NCBI RefSeq assembly: GCF_900177345.1
Contig: NZ_FWZT01000004.1
Coordinates: 124,001-188,000, forward strand
Direction of reading: 5' to 3'
DNA from: Pseudobacteriovorax antillogorgiicola
GTDB taxonomy: Bacteria > Bdellovibrionota_B > Oligoflexia > Oligoflexales > Oligoflexaceae
DNA: 64,000 bases
How positions within the stretch are numbered: the first letter of the stretch is position 1; every line of letters starts with the position of its first letter. Shown in pieces: positions 41,653 to 50,252 of this stretch. Under the pieces are notes generated by a model. The model searched no databases and was not told the DNA's origin. It worked only from the letters and a program-made list of their open reading frames with translations. The translations under genes were made by a program, and so were the position numbers.

Positions 41653-44424
41653 ATGTCATACAAGCTGATGCTCACCCTACTAATCATGACGAGCAAAGCT
41701 TTCTCGTCTGAATACGACCTAGCACAAATGCAGCAAGGAGATCTCCTTGGGCGCTATCTTTCAATCTATCAGAACAGCGAGGATCCCTTAAGCTCTACAA
41801 AAGCCTTTGAGATTTATAGACAGGGAGGCTTTACCCGCAATCATAGTGATCGACCAAATTTCGGTGCGAGTACTGATGAGTATTGGGCAGCGATTGAACT
41901 TGTAAATGGCGATGAACAAAGATCTATTATTATCGAGAATGATCACGGTATTATAGACTACTATGATGTGTATCTGATCGATGCAAGCGGGATTCGGTCA
42001 ATCCTCGAAGCCGGAGACCAACAGGCATTTAGCAATCGCTACCTTAAGATCCGAACTATGAATGCTCAGGTGATCTTGCCCCCAGGTAAATCAACGGTCT
42101 TGTTTCGCAGTCAGGGAGAGAGCACTAACTATCTGTCTCTTAAAGTCTGGGACGAGGCACCCTATGAAGAAGCAATGCGTTGGGACTTCTTGCTGATTGG
42201 ATTGTTGATTGGCGCACATATTGTGATGATTGTCTACAATGCAATCCTAGCAATCAGTATGAGAGATGCCGTCTATTGGTCCTATGTGGTTTGTGTTTCA
42301 TTGAACCTTCTACTTCATATTAGTGCGATCAACTTTGGTCAGTTCCTGGGTTTTCACCTATTTGGATTTGAAACCTATAGTAACCATATCCAATTGGTTT
42401 TGATCGATCTTATCATCATAAGTTCCATCATCTTTTCTTGGCTTTTTCTCGATATGAAGCACTCAAAGTTCCGCTCGTTCACTCTGCTGGCCAAGATGAT
42501 CTGTACGGTCAGTCTCATCAATATTTTTGTGAACAACCTATGGTCCGTGCCGCTAACTTCGATCATGGTTATGCTCTCGTCAGCGGCACTGATTCCCCTT
42601 GTAGTCTCTCTCGGATTGCTACGTTATTTTAAGGAAGGCTATCAGCCAGCTCTTGTGTTTCTTTGCGCTTGGGGAACTTACTTGCTGGGCAGTGCGGGAT
42701 ACTTGTTTGTCAGTCTTGGTGTAGTAGAAAGCAATGCTTTCTTCTATTGGGGACAATTCGTTGGTGGCGCTGCCGAGGTCAGCCTCTTCTCGATCGCGCT
42801 GGGTATACGTTTTAGCTACACCAAAAAGAAGAATGCCAGCAAGATCGCAGCATTAAATGAGGAGCTTAATCAAATCAATCGTGGCCTAGAGGAAAAGGTG
42901 CAGGTTCGAACCCAAGAGGTTCAAGATATCCTGACTCACATTCACCAAGGTATATTCACGACCAGCGATGGCCTCACCATTGATCAGAAATACTCTGCGT
43001 ATCTCGAAACTCTTCTAGGCTGTAAAGCCTTAGGCGGCAGAGCTCTTACGGACGTTTTGCTCAATGATAGCAACCTTTCTAGTGATCAAGTTGATCAATT
43101 GAAAACGGCCTTGTCGATGGCTTTGGGCGAAGAGTCGCTGGCCTTTGATATCAATAATCACCTTCTTCCTGATAAGCTGGACTTTAAAAACCCAGAAGGG
43201 CGGCAGCTTATGATGGAGCTAGATTGGAACCCTCTGATCAAGGATGATGTTGTGGATAGGATTTTGGTTGCCATTCGTGATATGACTGAAAAGCACGAGA
43301 TGCAAAAGCAAATTGATCAGAAGGGGCGAGAGATTGAATTAATTCGCCAACTAATCGATGTCAAGCCAGAAAGATTCTCTCAATTTCGAAAGGTCTTTAG
43401 TGATATGATGTCAGCCATTGATCCTATTGTGGAGCACCAGATTATCACACATGATGATATTCGCTCGACATTTATTAGCTACCACACTCTTAAAGGTGTC
43501 TCTCGAAGCTTGGATCTAAGGCAACTGAGTACTGTGATCCATGACGCAGAAACTCTCTTGGTAAGATGGAGAGATGAAGGCAAAGCTCAAGACCCTGAGG
43601 AGCTACGACTCGCCCATCAAAGAATTCATGACATGTTCCAAGAGTATATCGAAATCAACGACCATCGCCTTGGAAGGGTGGTCGATCATCGGTTCATCCA
43701 GGTCTCCAGGGAGTTAGTGCTGAGGGTCATTGAAGGTGTGGAAGCTCTTGGTAGGCTTCCAGACGTTTTAGATGATGACATGTTAAGCCTTAAGAAATAC
43801 TACTACAAAACCCCTGAAGATATTGTCTATGAACAGCTTGACTCGATTCGAGATATCGCCGAGCAGCTTGGGAAGCCCTTACCCAAGATCCATTACGTTA
43901 ATCATAATTTTGGTCTATCCCCCCAGGCGGCGGAGATTTTTGAGAAGGTCCTCGTCCACCTAATTAGAAACTCCCTGGCACATGGTCTGGAAACTGGCAA
44001 TGAACGCATATCTCGGGGCAAGGCCGAGCGGGGTGAAATCACGATTTCCCTTTCGGAGACGTCGAAGGTCTTAACCATTCACTACTGTGATGATGGTCGC
44101 GGCATTAGTCTTAAAGAGATTCAAGAGCGAGCTCAGAAATTAGGGGTTGCTCTCCCCAGTCACGCTAGCCATCAAGAAGTGGTGGAGCTGCTCTTTACAT
44201 CCGGTTTCTCAACTCAGAAGGAAGCTAACAATGTAGCGGGCCGCGGGGTTGGGTTGGATGCAGTACGCAGTTTTCTAAATGATATTTCATCCGCGATTGG
44301 GGTGGAACTGAGGAGCCTTCCCCATTACCCAGATCGCTTTGGCTTAGATTTTGTGATGTCTTTTCAATCCGAGTGCTATCACCGGCTCGCCAGTGAGGGG
44401 ATAAGTCAGGTCGGGGCTGCTTAG
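41653..44424 (+). CDS. 7TMR-DISM receptor with Hpt and CheA-like kinase domains
   Basis: ATG 41653 has GAGGAAAG six bases upstream and opens a signal peptide (MSYKLMLTLLIMTSKAFS). The 923-residue protein has a DISM extracellular domain (about 20-180), seven membrane helices (about 190-395) and a coiled helix. It then has a PAS-like region (about 430-560), an Hpt-like domain with the box SYHTLKGVSRSLDL (His-Thr-Leu-Lys-Gly), and a CheA-type ATPase with N box LIRNSLAHGLE and G boxes DDGRGISL, AGRGVGLD. The C-terminus lacks a CheW-like domain. It would phosphorylate its own Hpt His and pass phosphate on to a receiver, which is not adjacent. It is the third DISM receptor in the window. Confidence 0.87.
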   Translation: MSYKLMLTLLIMTSKAFSSEYDLAQMQQGDLLGRYLSIYQNSEDPLSSTKAFEIYRQGGFTRNHSDRPNFGASTDEYWAAIELVNGDEQRSIIIENDHGIIDYYDVYLIDASGIRSILEAGDQQAFSNRYLKIRTMNAQVILPPGKSTVLFRSQGESTNYLSLKVWDEAPYEEAMRWDFLLIGLLIGAHIVMIVYNAILAISMRDAVYWSYVVCVSLNLLLHISAINFGQFLGFHLFGFETYSNHIQLVLIDLIIISSIIFSWLFLDMKHSKFRSFTLLAKMICTVSLINIFVNNLWSVPLTSIMVMLSSAALIPLVVSLGLLRYFKEGYQPALVFLCAWGTYLLGSAGYLFVSLGVVESNAFFYWGQFVGGAAEVSLFSIALGIRFSYTKKKNASKIAALNEELNQINRGLEEKVQVRTQEVQDILTHIHQGIFTTSDGLTIDQKYSAYLETLLGCKALGGRALTDVLLNDSNLSSDQVDQLKTALSMALGEESLAFDINNHLLPDKLDFKNPEGRQLMMELDWNPLIKDDVVDRILVAIRDMTEKHEMQKQIDQKGREIELIRQLIDVKPERFSQFRKVFSDMMSAIDPIVEHQIITHDDIRSTFISYHTLKGVSRSLDLRQLSTVIHDAETLLVRWRDEGKAQDPEELRLAHQRIHDMFQEYIEINDHRLGRVVDHRFIQVSRELVLRVIEGVEALGRLPDVLDDDMLSLKKYYYKTPEDIVYEQLDSIRDIAEQLGKPLPKIHYVNHNFGLSPQAAEIFEKVLVHLIRNSLAHGLETGNERISRGKAERGEITISLSETSKVLTIHYCDDGRGISLKEIQERAQKLGVALPSHASHQEVVELLFTSGFSTQKEANNVAGRGVGLDAVRSFLNDISSAIGVELRSLPHYPDRFGLDFVMSFQSECYHRLASEGISQVGAA

Positions 44425-44728
44425 GGATTGGAACACACTGCTCAAAAAAAGGAAGCTGGCCTGTAGCATCTTGCGACAGGCAGTGACGGGAAACCAATCT
44501 TTTTTCTTGTTGCCAACGGTGGGATGCACTCGAACTTGTTCCAAACAGTACCGATCCAGAGATCATCCAAGCCAAATCGATTGCAAAATCAATTCCCATC
44601 AGAGTCTAAGGGTTACAATCCAGCCTAAAACGTAAGTTTACATAAAATTAAGTCTTGTGGTCCGGAACTTGAATAGTGTAGCACGCGAATTCAAGGCTTT
44701 TCGCAAAAACCCTTTTACTGGAAGAATC
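44425..44728. other. Intergenic region, 304 bases, with a possible gene remnant
   Basis: The last part (about 44495-44609) has an open stretch ending in TAA that reads LVPNSTDPEIIQAKSIAKSI PIRV at its end (split here). It has no start codon or ribosome-binding site, so it could be a decayed gene end or chance. No terminator or promoter was identified. Confidence 0.35.
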
Positions 44729-46177
44729 ATGATAAAGTCTCTTTTTGTTGTCGATGATGAGTTTGTAACCCGCTTTCCCTCGCTGAAAGCCATCAGCTTC
44801 ACCAACTATCTGCAAGACTATCCTAAGCTAAACGAACCGAAAACTCGGGTGATTAACCTTTGTCATATTGACCGCCACCTGAGCCAGGGATACTATTGCT
44901 CCCTATTGGCTGAGGCGCGTCATCACGAGGCCCTCCCTAACGTGAAGGTGATAAACGCGCTTCGCAATCAGGAGACAGCTAGCATTTGGCTCGGTCACTC
45001 ACCGATCGCAAGAAGCTTTGCGGCGAAGCAGCGGCAAGAAGAGCAGCTGGTTTGCATGGGTGAGGTAGCGGACGATAGGTTTAGTCGCATCGCTAGCAAG
45101 GTCTTTCAGCAATTTTCTGCACCCCTGCTTCAGATCAGTGTGATCAAAGAAGATGCTGGACTAAGGGTTGTGGTTCGTGGCACCGCTCTTGGCAAGCTTT
45201 CCGAGGACGATCTAGCTTTTTGTCTTAAAACACTGGAAAGCTACCAGCATCGCACCTGGCGCAAGCCGGAAAGCGAAAAAAAATTCCGCTGGGATATTGC
45301 CATGCTGGTGAACCCTGATGAAGAGGTGCCTCCGAGTAATCGAGGGGCGATTTCTAGATTTACGAAAGCTGGTGAGAAGCTAGGCATCCGTGTTCGAACA
45401 GTAACTGTCGCAGATCTACAGTTGCTTGAGCAATTTGATGGTCTCTTTATTCGCGAAACAACGGCCATTGATCACCACACCTATCAGTTGGCCCAAAAGG
45501 CTGAGTCTCAGGGCCTTGTGGTTATTGATGACCCTAATTCTATTCTTCGCTGCTGGAACAAGGTGTTTCTTCATGATGCCTTTAACTATAAGAAAATCCC
45601 CAGCCTGAAGACTCAGTTTATTATGGATGTGAAAGAGGAGACTCTAGCTCAGCTTGAAAAAAGCTTCTCCTATCCGATCGTTTTAAAGATGCCTGAGGGA
45701 TCATGTTCCAGAGGTGTCTTTAAAGTTGAGGATCGAAAGGAGCTTCAAGAAACCATTCAGAAGCTTCTCAAGGAATCAGCCCTTGTGCTAGCTCAAGAGT
45801 ATATGTTTACCGATTTTGATTGGCGAATCGGAGTGCTCGGTGGTCGGGCTCTCTACGCTTGTCGCTACTATATGGCTCGCAACCATTGGCAGATCTATAA
45901 TCATGGGACGAAGAGCGACTTTTCAGGTGGTTTTGATGCTCTACCGACCTTTGAAGTGCCTCGCCTGGTTCTCGATGCTGCTTTAAAAGCAGCTGCGGTT
46001 GTCGGTGACGGCCTTTATGGAATCGATATCAAAGAGCGTGATGGCAAGGCGTTTGTTCTGGAGGTCAATGACAACCCTAGCATTGAGCATGGGGTCGAAG
46101 ATCACTATCTTGGTGAAGAGTTATATATGCAGATTATGTCAGAATTTTTGCGCCGTCTTGAAGCAAGGGGGCGATAG
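44729..46177 (+). CDS. RimK-type ATP-grasp ligase with RLAN N-terminal domain
   Basis: ATG 44729 (GGAAGA upstream) is preferred to the GTG at 44657. The 482-residue protein joins a RimK-like ATP-grasp N-terminal (RLAN) domain (about 1-200, opening SLFVVDDEFVTRFPS and TNYLQDYPKL) to an ATP-grasp domain (about 230-480). Motifs include VIDDPNSILRCWNKVFLHDAF, YPIVLKMPEGSCSRGVFKV, VLAQEYM, and GIDIKERDGKAFVLEVNDNPS, which provide nucleotide and metal contacts. ATP-grasp ligases activate a carboxylate as acyl phosphate and join it to an amine, often adding amino acids to a protein or peptide. It is followed at two bases by the DUF2817 peptidase and then the GNAT-C39 fusion. Confidence 0.88.
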   Translation: MIKSLFVVDDEFVTRFPSLKAISFTNYLQDYPKLNEPKTRVINLCHIDRHLSQGYYCSLLAEARHHEALPNVKVINALRNQETASIWLGHSPIARSFAAKQRQEEQLVCMGEVADDRFSRIASKVFQQFSAPLLQISVIKEDAGLRVVVRGTALGKLSEDDLAFCLKTLESYQHRTWRKPESEKKFRWDIAMLVNPDEEVPPSNRGAISRFTKAGEKLGIRVRTVTVADLQLLEQFDGLFIRETTAIDHHTYQLAQKAESQGLVVIDDPNSILRCWNKVFLHDAFNYKKIPSLKTQFIMDVKEETLAQLEKSFSYPIVLKMPEGSCSRGVFKVEDRKELQETIQKLLKESALVLAQEYMFTDFDWRIGVLGGRALYACRYYMARNHWQIYNHGTKSDFSGGFDALPTFEVPRLVLDAALKAAAVVGDGLYGIDIKERDGKAFVLEVNDNPSIEHGVEDHYLGEELYMQIMSEFLRRLEARGR

Positions 46178-46179
46178 GA

Positions 46180-47289
46180 ATGGATATTCTTAAACACATA
46201 TTTGGTGGGCAAGTAGCCTCTCACTGGTTCAAGAATACCTACGAAGGCAGTGTTTCGCAGTATCTAGCGGGTATAGATAGATTGAATTGCCAGCCGGTAG
46301 AAACCAAGGATTGGCCAATTCTAGAAACTCCAGAGCTGGTCACTCACACTGCCTGGATTGGGCGCCGGGATGCGGTGCGGGTTTTGGTGCTTATCAGCGG
46401 GACCCACGGAGTGGAAGGCTACTGCGGTAGTGCAGTACAAAGCTGTATTTTGGAAGAATTTAGTCAGGATCGTATCAAACTGGAGCTACAGCAGGCAGTT
46501 CTTATGATCCATGCTCTAAATCCATGGGGTATGAAGTGGGCGAGGCGATGTGATCAGGAAGGCATCGACCTGAACCGAAATTTTATCGACTTTGGCAAGA
46601 AGCCGGAAAGTCATCCCTTGTTTCAAGAATTCGCGGCAGCATTGGCTTGTGAGAATAAGACTGAACGTGATCAACGACTCCATGCCTTGCTTGCAACTAT
46701 GGGACAAACAGAATTCGATATTATGGTGAGCGGCGGTCAGTATTTGATCGATTGGGCCCCTTTCTACGGTGGCCAGGGACCAGCATTCGCTAATCCGGTG
46801 ATGGATGAGATCATCCAAGATTGGGGTTTAGAGGGGCGGCAGACGGTTGTGGTTGATCTTCATTCGGGGCTGGGGCCTTGGGCTTATGGAGAAGTGATAT
46901 CAGATCACCCCATTGAAAGCTCAGGAAGTGAATTCGCGAGCCGTTTGTTTGGCCAAGCCCTAGCAGAAACCGCTCGTGGCGAATCATTTTCTGTACCCAA
47001 GGAGGGGCTTCTCGATTATCGTTGGCATCAGTTAATGAATGACTCGGGGTGCTTTGTCACCCTGGAATTTGGCACTTATAGCAAAGAACGACTCTTTCAA
47101 GTTCTTTGTGACGAGCACGGCTTCTGGAAAGATTTTAAGGAGGTGGATGCCAATGATTCATCTTACCTAAAGCGCCGCTCAGCCATGCTTCATCATTTTT
47201 GCCCTGATGATTTACTTTGGCAGCAGGCCGTCCTCTTCAAGGGATGGCAGGTGGTATCCCAAGTTCTGGAGTATCATCGTGAATCGTAA
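46180..47289 (+). CDS. M14-like DUF2817 zinc peptidase
   Basis: The ATG at 46180 starts two bases after the ligase stop. The 369-residue protein matches DUF2817, an M14 carboxypeptidase-like group. Zinc ligands are apparent at His76 and Glu79 in GTHGVEGYCGS and at His228 in VVDLHSGLGPWA. NRNF near 132-135 would contact the substrate terminus, and Glu296 in FVTLEFGTYS is in the position of the catalytic base. There is no signal peptide, so it acts inside the cell. In this operon it may remove residues that the ATP-grasp ligase adds, or trim a peptide. It overlaps the GNAT-C39 gene by 11 bases. Confidence 0.87.
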   Translation: MDILKHIFGGQVASHWFKNTYEGSVSQYLAGIDRLNCQPVETKDWPILETPELVTHTAWIGRRDAVRVLVLISGTHGVEGYCGSAVQSCILEEFSQDRIKLELQQAVLMIHALNPWGMKWARRCDQEGIDLNRNFIDFGKKPESHPLFQEFAAALACENKTERDQRLHALLATMGQTEFDIMVSGGQYLIDWAPFYGGQGPAFANPVMDEIIQDWGLEGRQTVVVDLHSGLGPWAYGEVISDHPIESSGSEFASRLFGQALAETARGESFSVPKEGLLDYRWHQLMNDSGCFVTLEFGTYSKERLFQVLCDEHGFWKDFKEVDANDSSYLKRRSAMLHHFCPDDLLWQQAVLFKGWQVVSQVLEYHRES

Positions 47290-48409
47290 TTCTATGGTTA
47301 TTAGGATCGCTGAAGAAAAGGATCTTGCTGGCCTTCTTGAGATTGAAGAAACGGCATTTATTGGTGATAGAATGAGTCGTCGTAGTTTTCGTCATCACAT
47401 TCGATCTGAGCATAGTGATCTTGTACTTGTAGAAAATGTATCAAAAGAAGAGATGCCGAAGGTTTTAGCCTATGGTTTAACCTTTCGTCACCGAGGTACG
47501 CGCCTCGCTAGGCTATACTCGATTGCTGTACATCCCCAAGCAAGGGGCCTAGGTTTAGCAACTGATCTTCTTGATCACCTTGAAAACCTAGCCGCCGCAG
47601 CTGGTTGGTTGTATATGCGCCTAGAAGTTGCAAAGAACAACCCTAAGGCGATACAACTATACGAAAAATCGGGCTATCGAGTTTTCGGCGAGTACTCGGA
47701 TTACTATGAGGATCATAGTGATGCTTTGAGGATGCAGAAAAGGATTCGTCAGCAAGACATGGATGGGTTTAGCCGACTTACCCCATGGTATCAGCAAACA
47801 ACTTTGTTTACCTGTGGGCCGTCGTCCTTGATGATGGCCATGTCGAGTCATGACGATACTATTGAAATGTGTCAAGGTACAGAAATCGATCTTTGGCGGG
47901 AGGCTACAACAGTTTTTATGACTTCAGGTCATGGGGGCTGTCATCCGTTCGGTTTAGCACTCGCTGCGAAACGTCGTGGTTTTGAGGCATTAGCCATGGT
48001 TAACTCCGAGCAGGTCCTATTTCTCGATGGAGTTCGCTCAGAAACCAAAAAAGAGGTTCTCGCTCTGGTTCATAATCAGTTTCTCTCATCATGTCACAGG
48101 GCTGGAGTGAGCATAGCTTATCAGGATGTTACCCAGCATCAGGTAGAATCCTGGCTCAGATCAGGATACTCGGTTTTAATCTTAATCAGTACTTATCGTC
48201 TTGACGGTAAGAAAGCTCCCCATTGGGTGGTAGTAACCGGCGTTGATCAGCAGTGTTTCTATGTTCATGATCCTTATGTAGAGCCTGAAGAGCAAGTTGC
48301 GATTGATTGCCAGCATATTCCAATCGCAAGAAACGACTTCGATAAGATGTCTGCTTTTGGATCAAGTCGTCTCCGAGCCGCTGTAGCTTTAAAGAAATCT
48401 GTTGCTTAA
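47279..48409 (+). CDS. GNAT acetyltransferase fused to C39-like peptidase (DUF3335 type)
   Basis: The start is a GTG at 47279 with GGAG seven bases upstream, inside the preceding gene's end; an ATG at 47294 is the alternative. The 376-residue protein has a GNAT domain (about 5-155) with the CoA-binding block RLYSIAVHPQARGLGLATDL, then a papain-fold C39-like domain (about 165-370). The putative catalytic Cys179 is in LFTCGPSSLMMA, His315 in APHWVVVTG and Asp331 in FYVHDPYV. This fusion is known next to RLAN/RimK ligases. Together with the ligase and M14-like peptidase it suggests synthesis, acylation and processing of a peptide or peptide tag, a role inferred from comparative studies of amidoligase operons. 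Confidence 0.87.
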   Translation: MNRNSMVIRIAEEKDLAGLLEIEETAFIGDRMSRRSFRHHIRSEHSDLVLVENVSKEEMPKVLAYGLTFRHRGTRLARLYSIAVHPQARGLGLATDLLDHLENLAAAAGWLYMRLEVAKNNPKAIQLYEKSGYRVFGEYSDYYEDHSDALRMQKRIRQQDMDGFSRLTPWYQQTTLFTCGPSSLMMAMSSHDDTIEMCQGTEIDLWREATTVFMTSGHGGCHPFGLALAAKRRGFEALAMVNSEQVLFLDGVRSETKKEVLALVHNQFLSSCHRAGVSIAYQDVTQHQVESWLRSGYSVLILISTYRLDGKKAPHWVVVTGVDQQCFYVHDPYVEPEEQVAIDCQHIPIARNDFDKMSAFGSSRLRAAVALKKSVA

Positions 48410-48657
48410 GAACTGTTCCTCGCTTTTTTAACATTGTCCGCTTTTGCCATCACCTCAGCTGTCTCCGAGAAGAATCAATTTCATCGGAGAAGCAACAGTA
48501 TTAATAGAGAATATGATTTGAATCGCATAGTTGAGAACTATGGCACGAATTTTTATTCAATTTTACAGAAAATATGCTTGAAAGGAATCGATGGGATTCG
48601 CTAAGAGTTGCCTCGACGCAGCGTTTAGCTGCAAGGTTTAATGAATTTGAGGTTACT

Positions 48658-49911
48658 ATGAAGTTACGAGTTGTATCTGTTGTATCTGTTTTGTTGTTTA
48701 CGGCCTGTGGTAAGAGATCTGAGGATAGTGAAGCAGCTTCTGTTTCTATCAAACCACTGCAAGATCTCGACTACGATAAGATGAAGTTAAAAGTAAGTCA
48801 CGAAGATGGAAACCTTGTTACTGATCAAGAGTTTTCGAAAGATAAGAATCGGATCGAAGAAAGTTACCAGGTTGGAACTTACCATTTTGAGATGGAGTAT
48901 TTCAAGGCCGAGGATGTGATCGCAGCTAGTCATTTCTGCGAGGGAAGTGACCTGAAGTCCAGAGTGCATACTTTGAAACCAGGTTCTAATGAGATCAAAG
49001 TTATTATTTGCAAGGCTACAGGAGAGCCTATTTCTGCTGATGTTGTGATCGAACCTGTTTTAAAGGATGGTAGCGAAACAACTGATGGCAATGCCTTAGC
49101 AACCGTAGGCGGCTATGTGTTTGGTGATCGAGGTGAGGGCCTTGAACCAAATCGTGGGCCTTGGCCTGATGGTAAGGGAAGCGCGTGTTTTGTTGGTATC
49201 GATGATAAGCCTGAATTTGCTAAAGGGGAAACGGCTGATCATATCAAGCGACTGAAAAGTGGCGGGCATAGAATCTTGGAAGATATCTCCCTCCAATATA
49301 ACTGGGATGAGGAGCAAGAAGTTCGTCAGAAAATTAAGAGCATCGTTGAAGCTGAGATCAACCAAAAGCTGCCAATTAAATTCGAAGGCTGGCAAGAATG
49401 TGGTGAGCGTCGTAAAGGTGAGCTTCGGATCTTGATCTCATTCTCTTACATCAATAATGCTAGCTCCACCGTTGGATACGACACAGTGCGGGGTGATCAG
49501 CAAGATTTGACGATCTGGACTCCAAATGTTGTTCGGAAATGGCGTGCAAAAGATTATGACACAGCTTGGAAAACAACCTTGCTCCATGAATTCGGTCACA
49601 CCATGGGCTTGCGCCATACCTACGATAGACCTGATGCTCCCTGGGACCATTACAAAGATGGTGATGAAGATCTAACGAGCCCCTACAATAATGGAGCTAG
49701 TCGAGTTGCTCATGGCGCCTTTACTATTGGTGACTACGATAGTGAATCGATCATGGGTCGACACAATCGAAGCAACTCGTTTAGCCAAGGCGATCGGCAT
49801 ACCCTGTTTTGTATCTATGACGACAGCTATGCTCAGAACTTCGAAGTAGCTTGTAAGAAAACACTTGATGGTAAAAATCCTAGCTGGAAGCATCCCGGAG
49901 CTGATCGCTAA
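48658..49911 (+). CDS. Lipoprotein zinc metalloprotease (metzincin)
   Basis: ATG 48658 has GAGG five bases upstream. The 417-residue precursor has a lipoprotein signal peptide (LLFTACGK, Cys17). The catalytic motif HEFGHTMGLRH at 310-320 is the metzincin HExxHxxGxxH, and ESIMGRHN with Met366 gives the Met-turn. The N-terminal 150 residues are beta-rich with an internal disulfide-like pair (SHFCEGSD, VIICKATG); the 150 before the catalytic motif contain a WPDGKGSACFVG segment and an ECGERR site. It is attached to a membrane and would cut proteins at the cell surface. The exact subfamily is unclear. A terminator-like hairpin follows it. Confidence 0.9.
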   Translation: MKLRVVSVVSVLLFTACGKRSEDSEAASVSIKPLQDLDYDKMKLKVSHEDGNLVTDQEFSKDKNRIEESYQVGTYHFEMEYFKAEDVIAASHFCEGSDLKSRVHTLKPGSNEIKVIICKATGEPISADVVIEPVLKDGSETTDGNALATVGGYVFGDRGEGLEPNRGPWPDGKGSACFVGIDDKPEFAKGETADHIKRLKSGGHRILEDISLQYNWDEEQEVRQKIKSIVEAEINQKLPIKFEGWQECGERRKGELRILISFSYINNASSTVGYDTVRGDQQDLTIWTPNVVRKWRAKDYDTAWKTTLLHEFGHTMGLRHTYDRPDAPWDHYKDGDEDLTSPYNNGASRVAHGAFTIGDYDSESIMGRHNRSNSFSQGDRHTLFCIYDDSYAQNFEVACKKTLDGKNPSWKHPGADR

Positions 49912-50252
49912 GTACTGAACTCAAATCAAGACGGGCAATGAGGGCTTAAGCCCTCGTTGCTTCGCTTAGAAAACCGTAAAACCAAGTAATTTTAATATTA
50001 TGTCTCCGTTGTTAGATGTCTTATAGCAGCTGACGATAGGAAGTTCTGGACCACCTCAAAACAATCCAGGCACCTAATAACACCTCTTGTTTCTTACCTG
50101 CAGACACTTTTCTTAGTCCACATGAGTAGTTTCCAGAAATTAATTAGTTCCCAGAGCCTTTTATAATGATTGGCAAAGAAGAGGTCTATAAAGGCGAATC
50201 AGCCAGGAGACGATCTTACCTAAACGTATTCCACACCATAAAAGGTTACACC
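49912..50252. other. Intergenic region, 341 bases
   Basis: A hairpin at 49935-49960 lies just after the metzincin stop (listed separately). The remaining part up to the delta-60 lipoprotein shows no gene. The promoter for that gene should be here; no clear -35/-10 pair noticed. Confidence 0.5.
49935..49960 (+). terminator. Strong hairpin after the metzincin gene
   Basis: GCAATGAGGGC and GCCCTCGTTGC form an 11-bp stem with one G:T pair around a TTAA loop. The following sequence has only TT pairs, so it is a weaker intrinsic terminator than usual. Confidence 0.6.

Noticed and set aside
44225-44599. Minus-strand open frame opposite the end of the DISM/CheA-like gene
   Set aside because: Low-complexity, no start signal or homology; the plus-strand gene explains the region.
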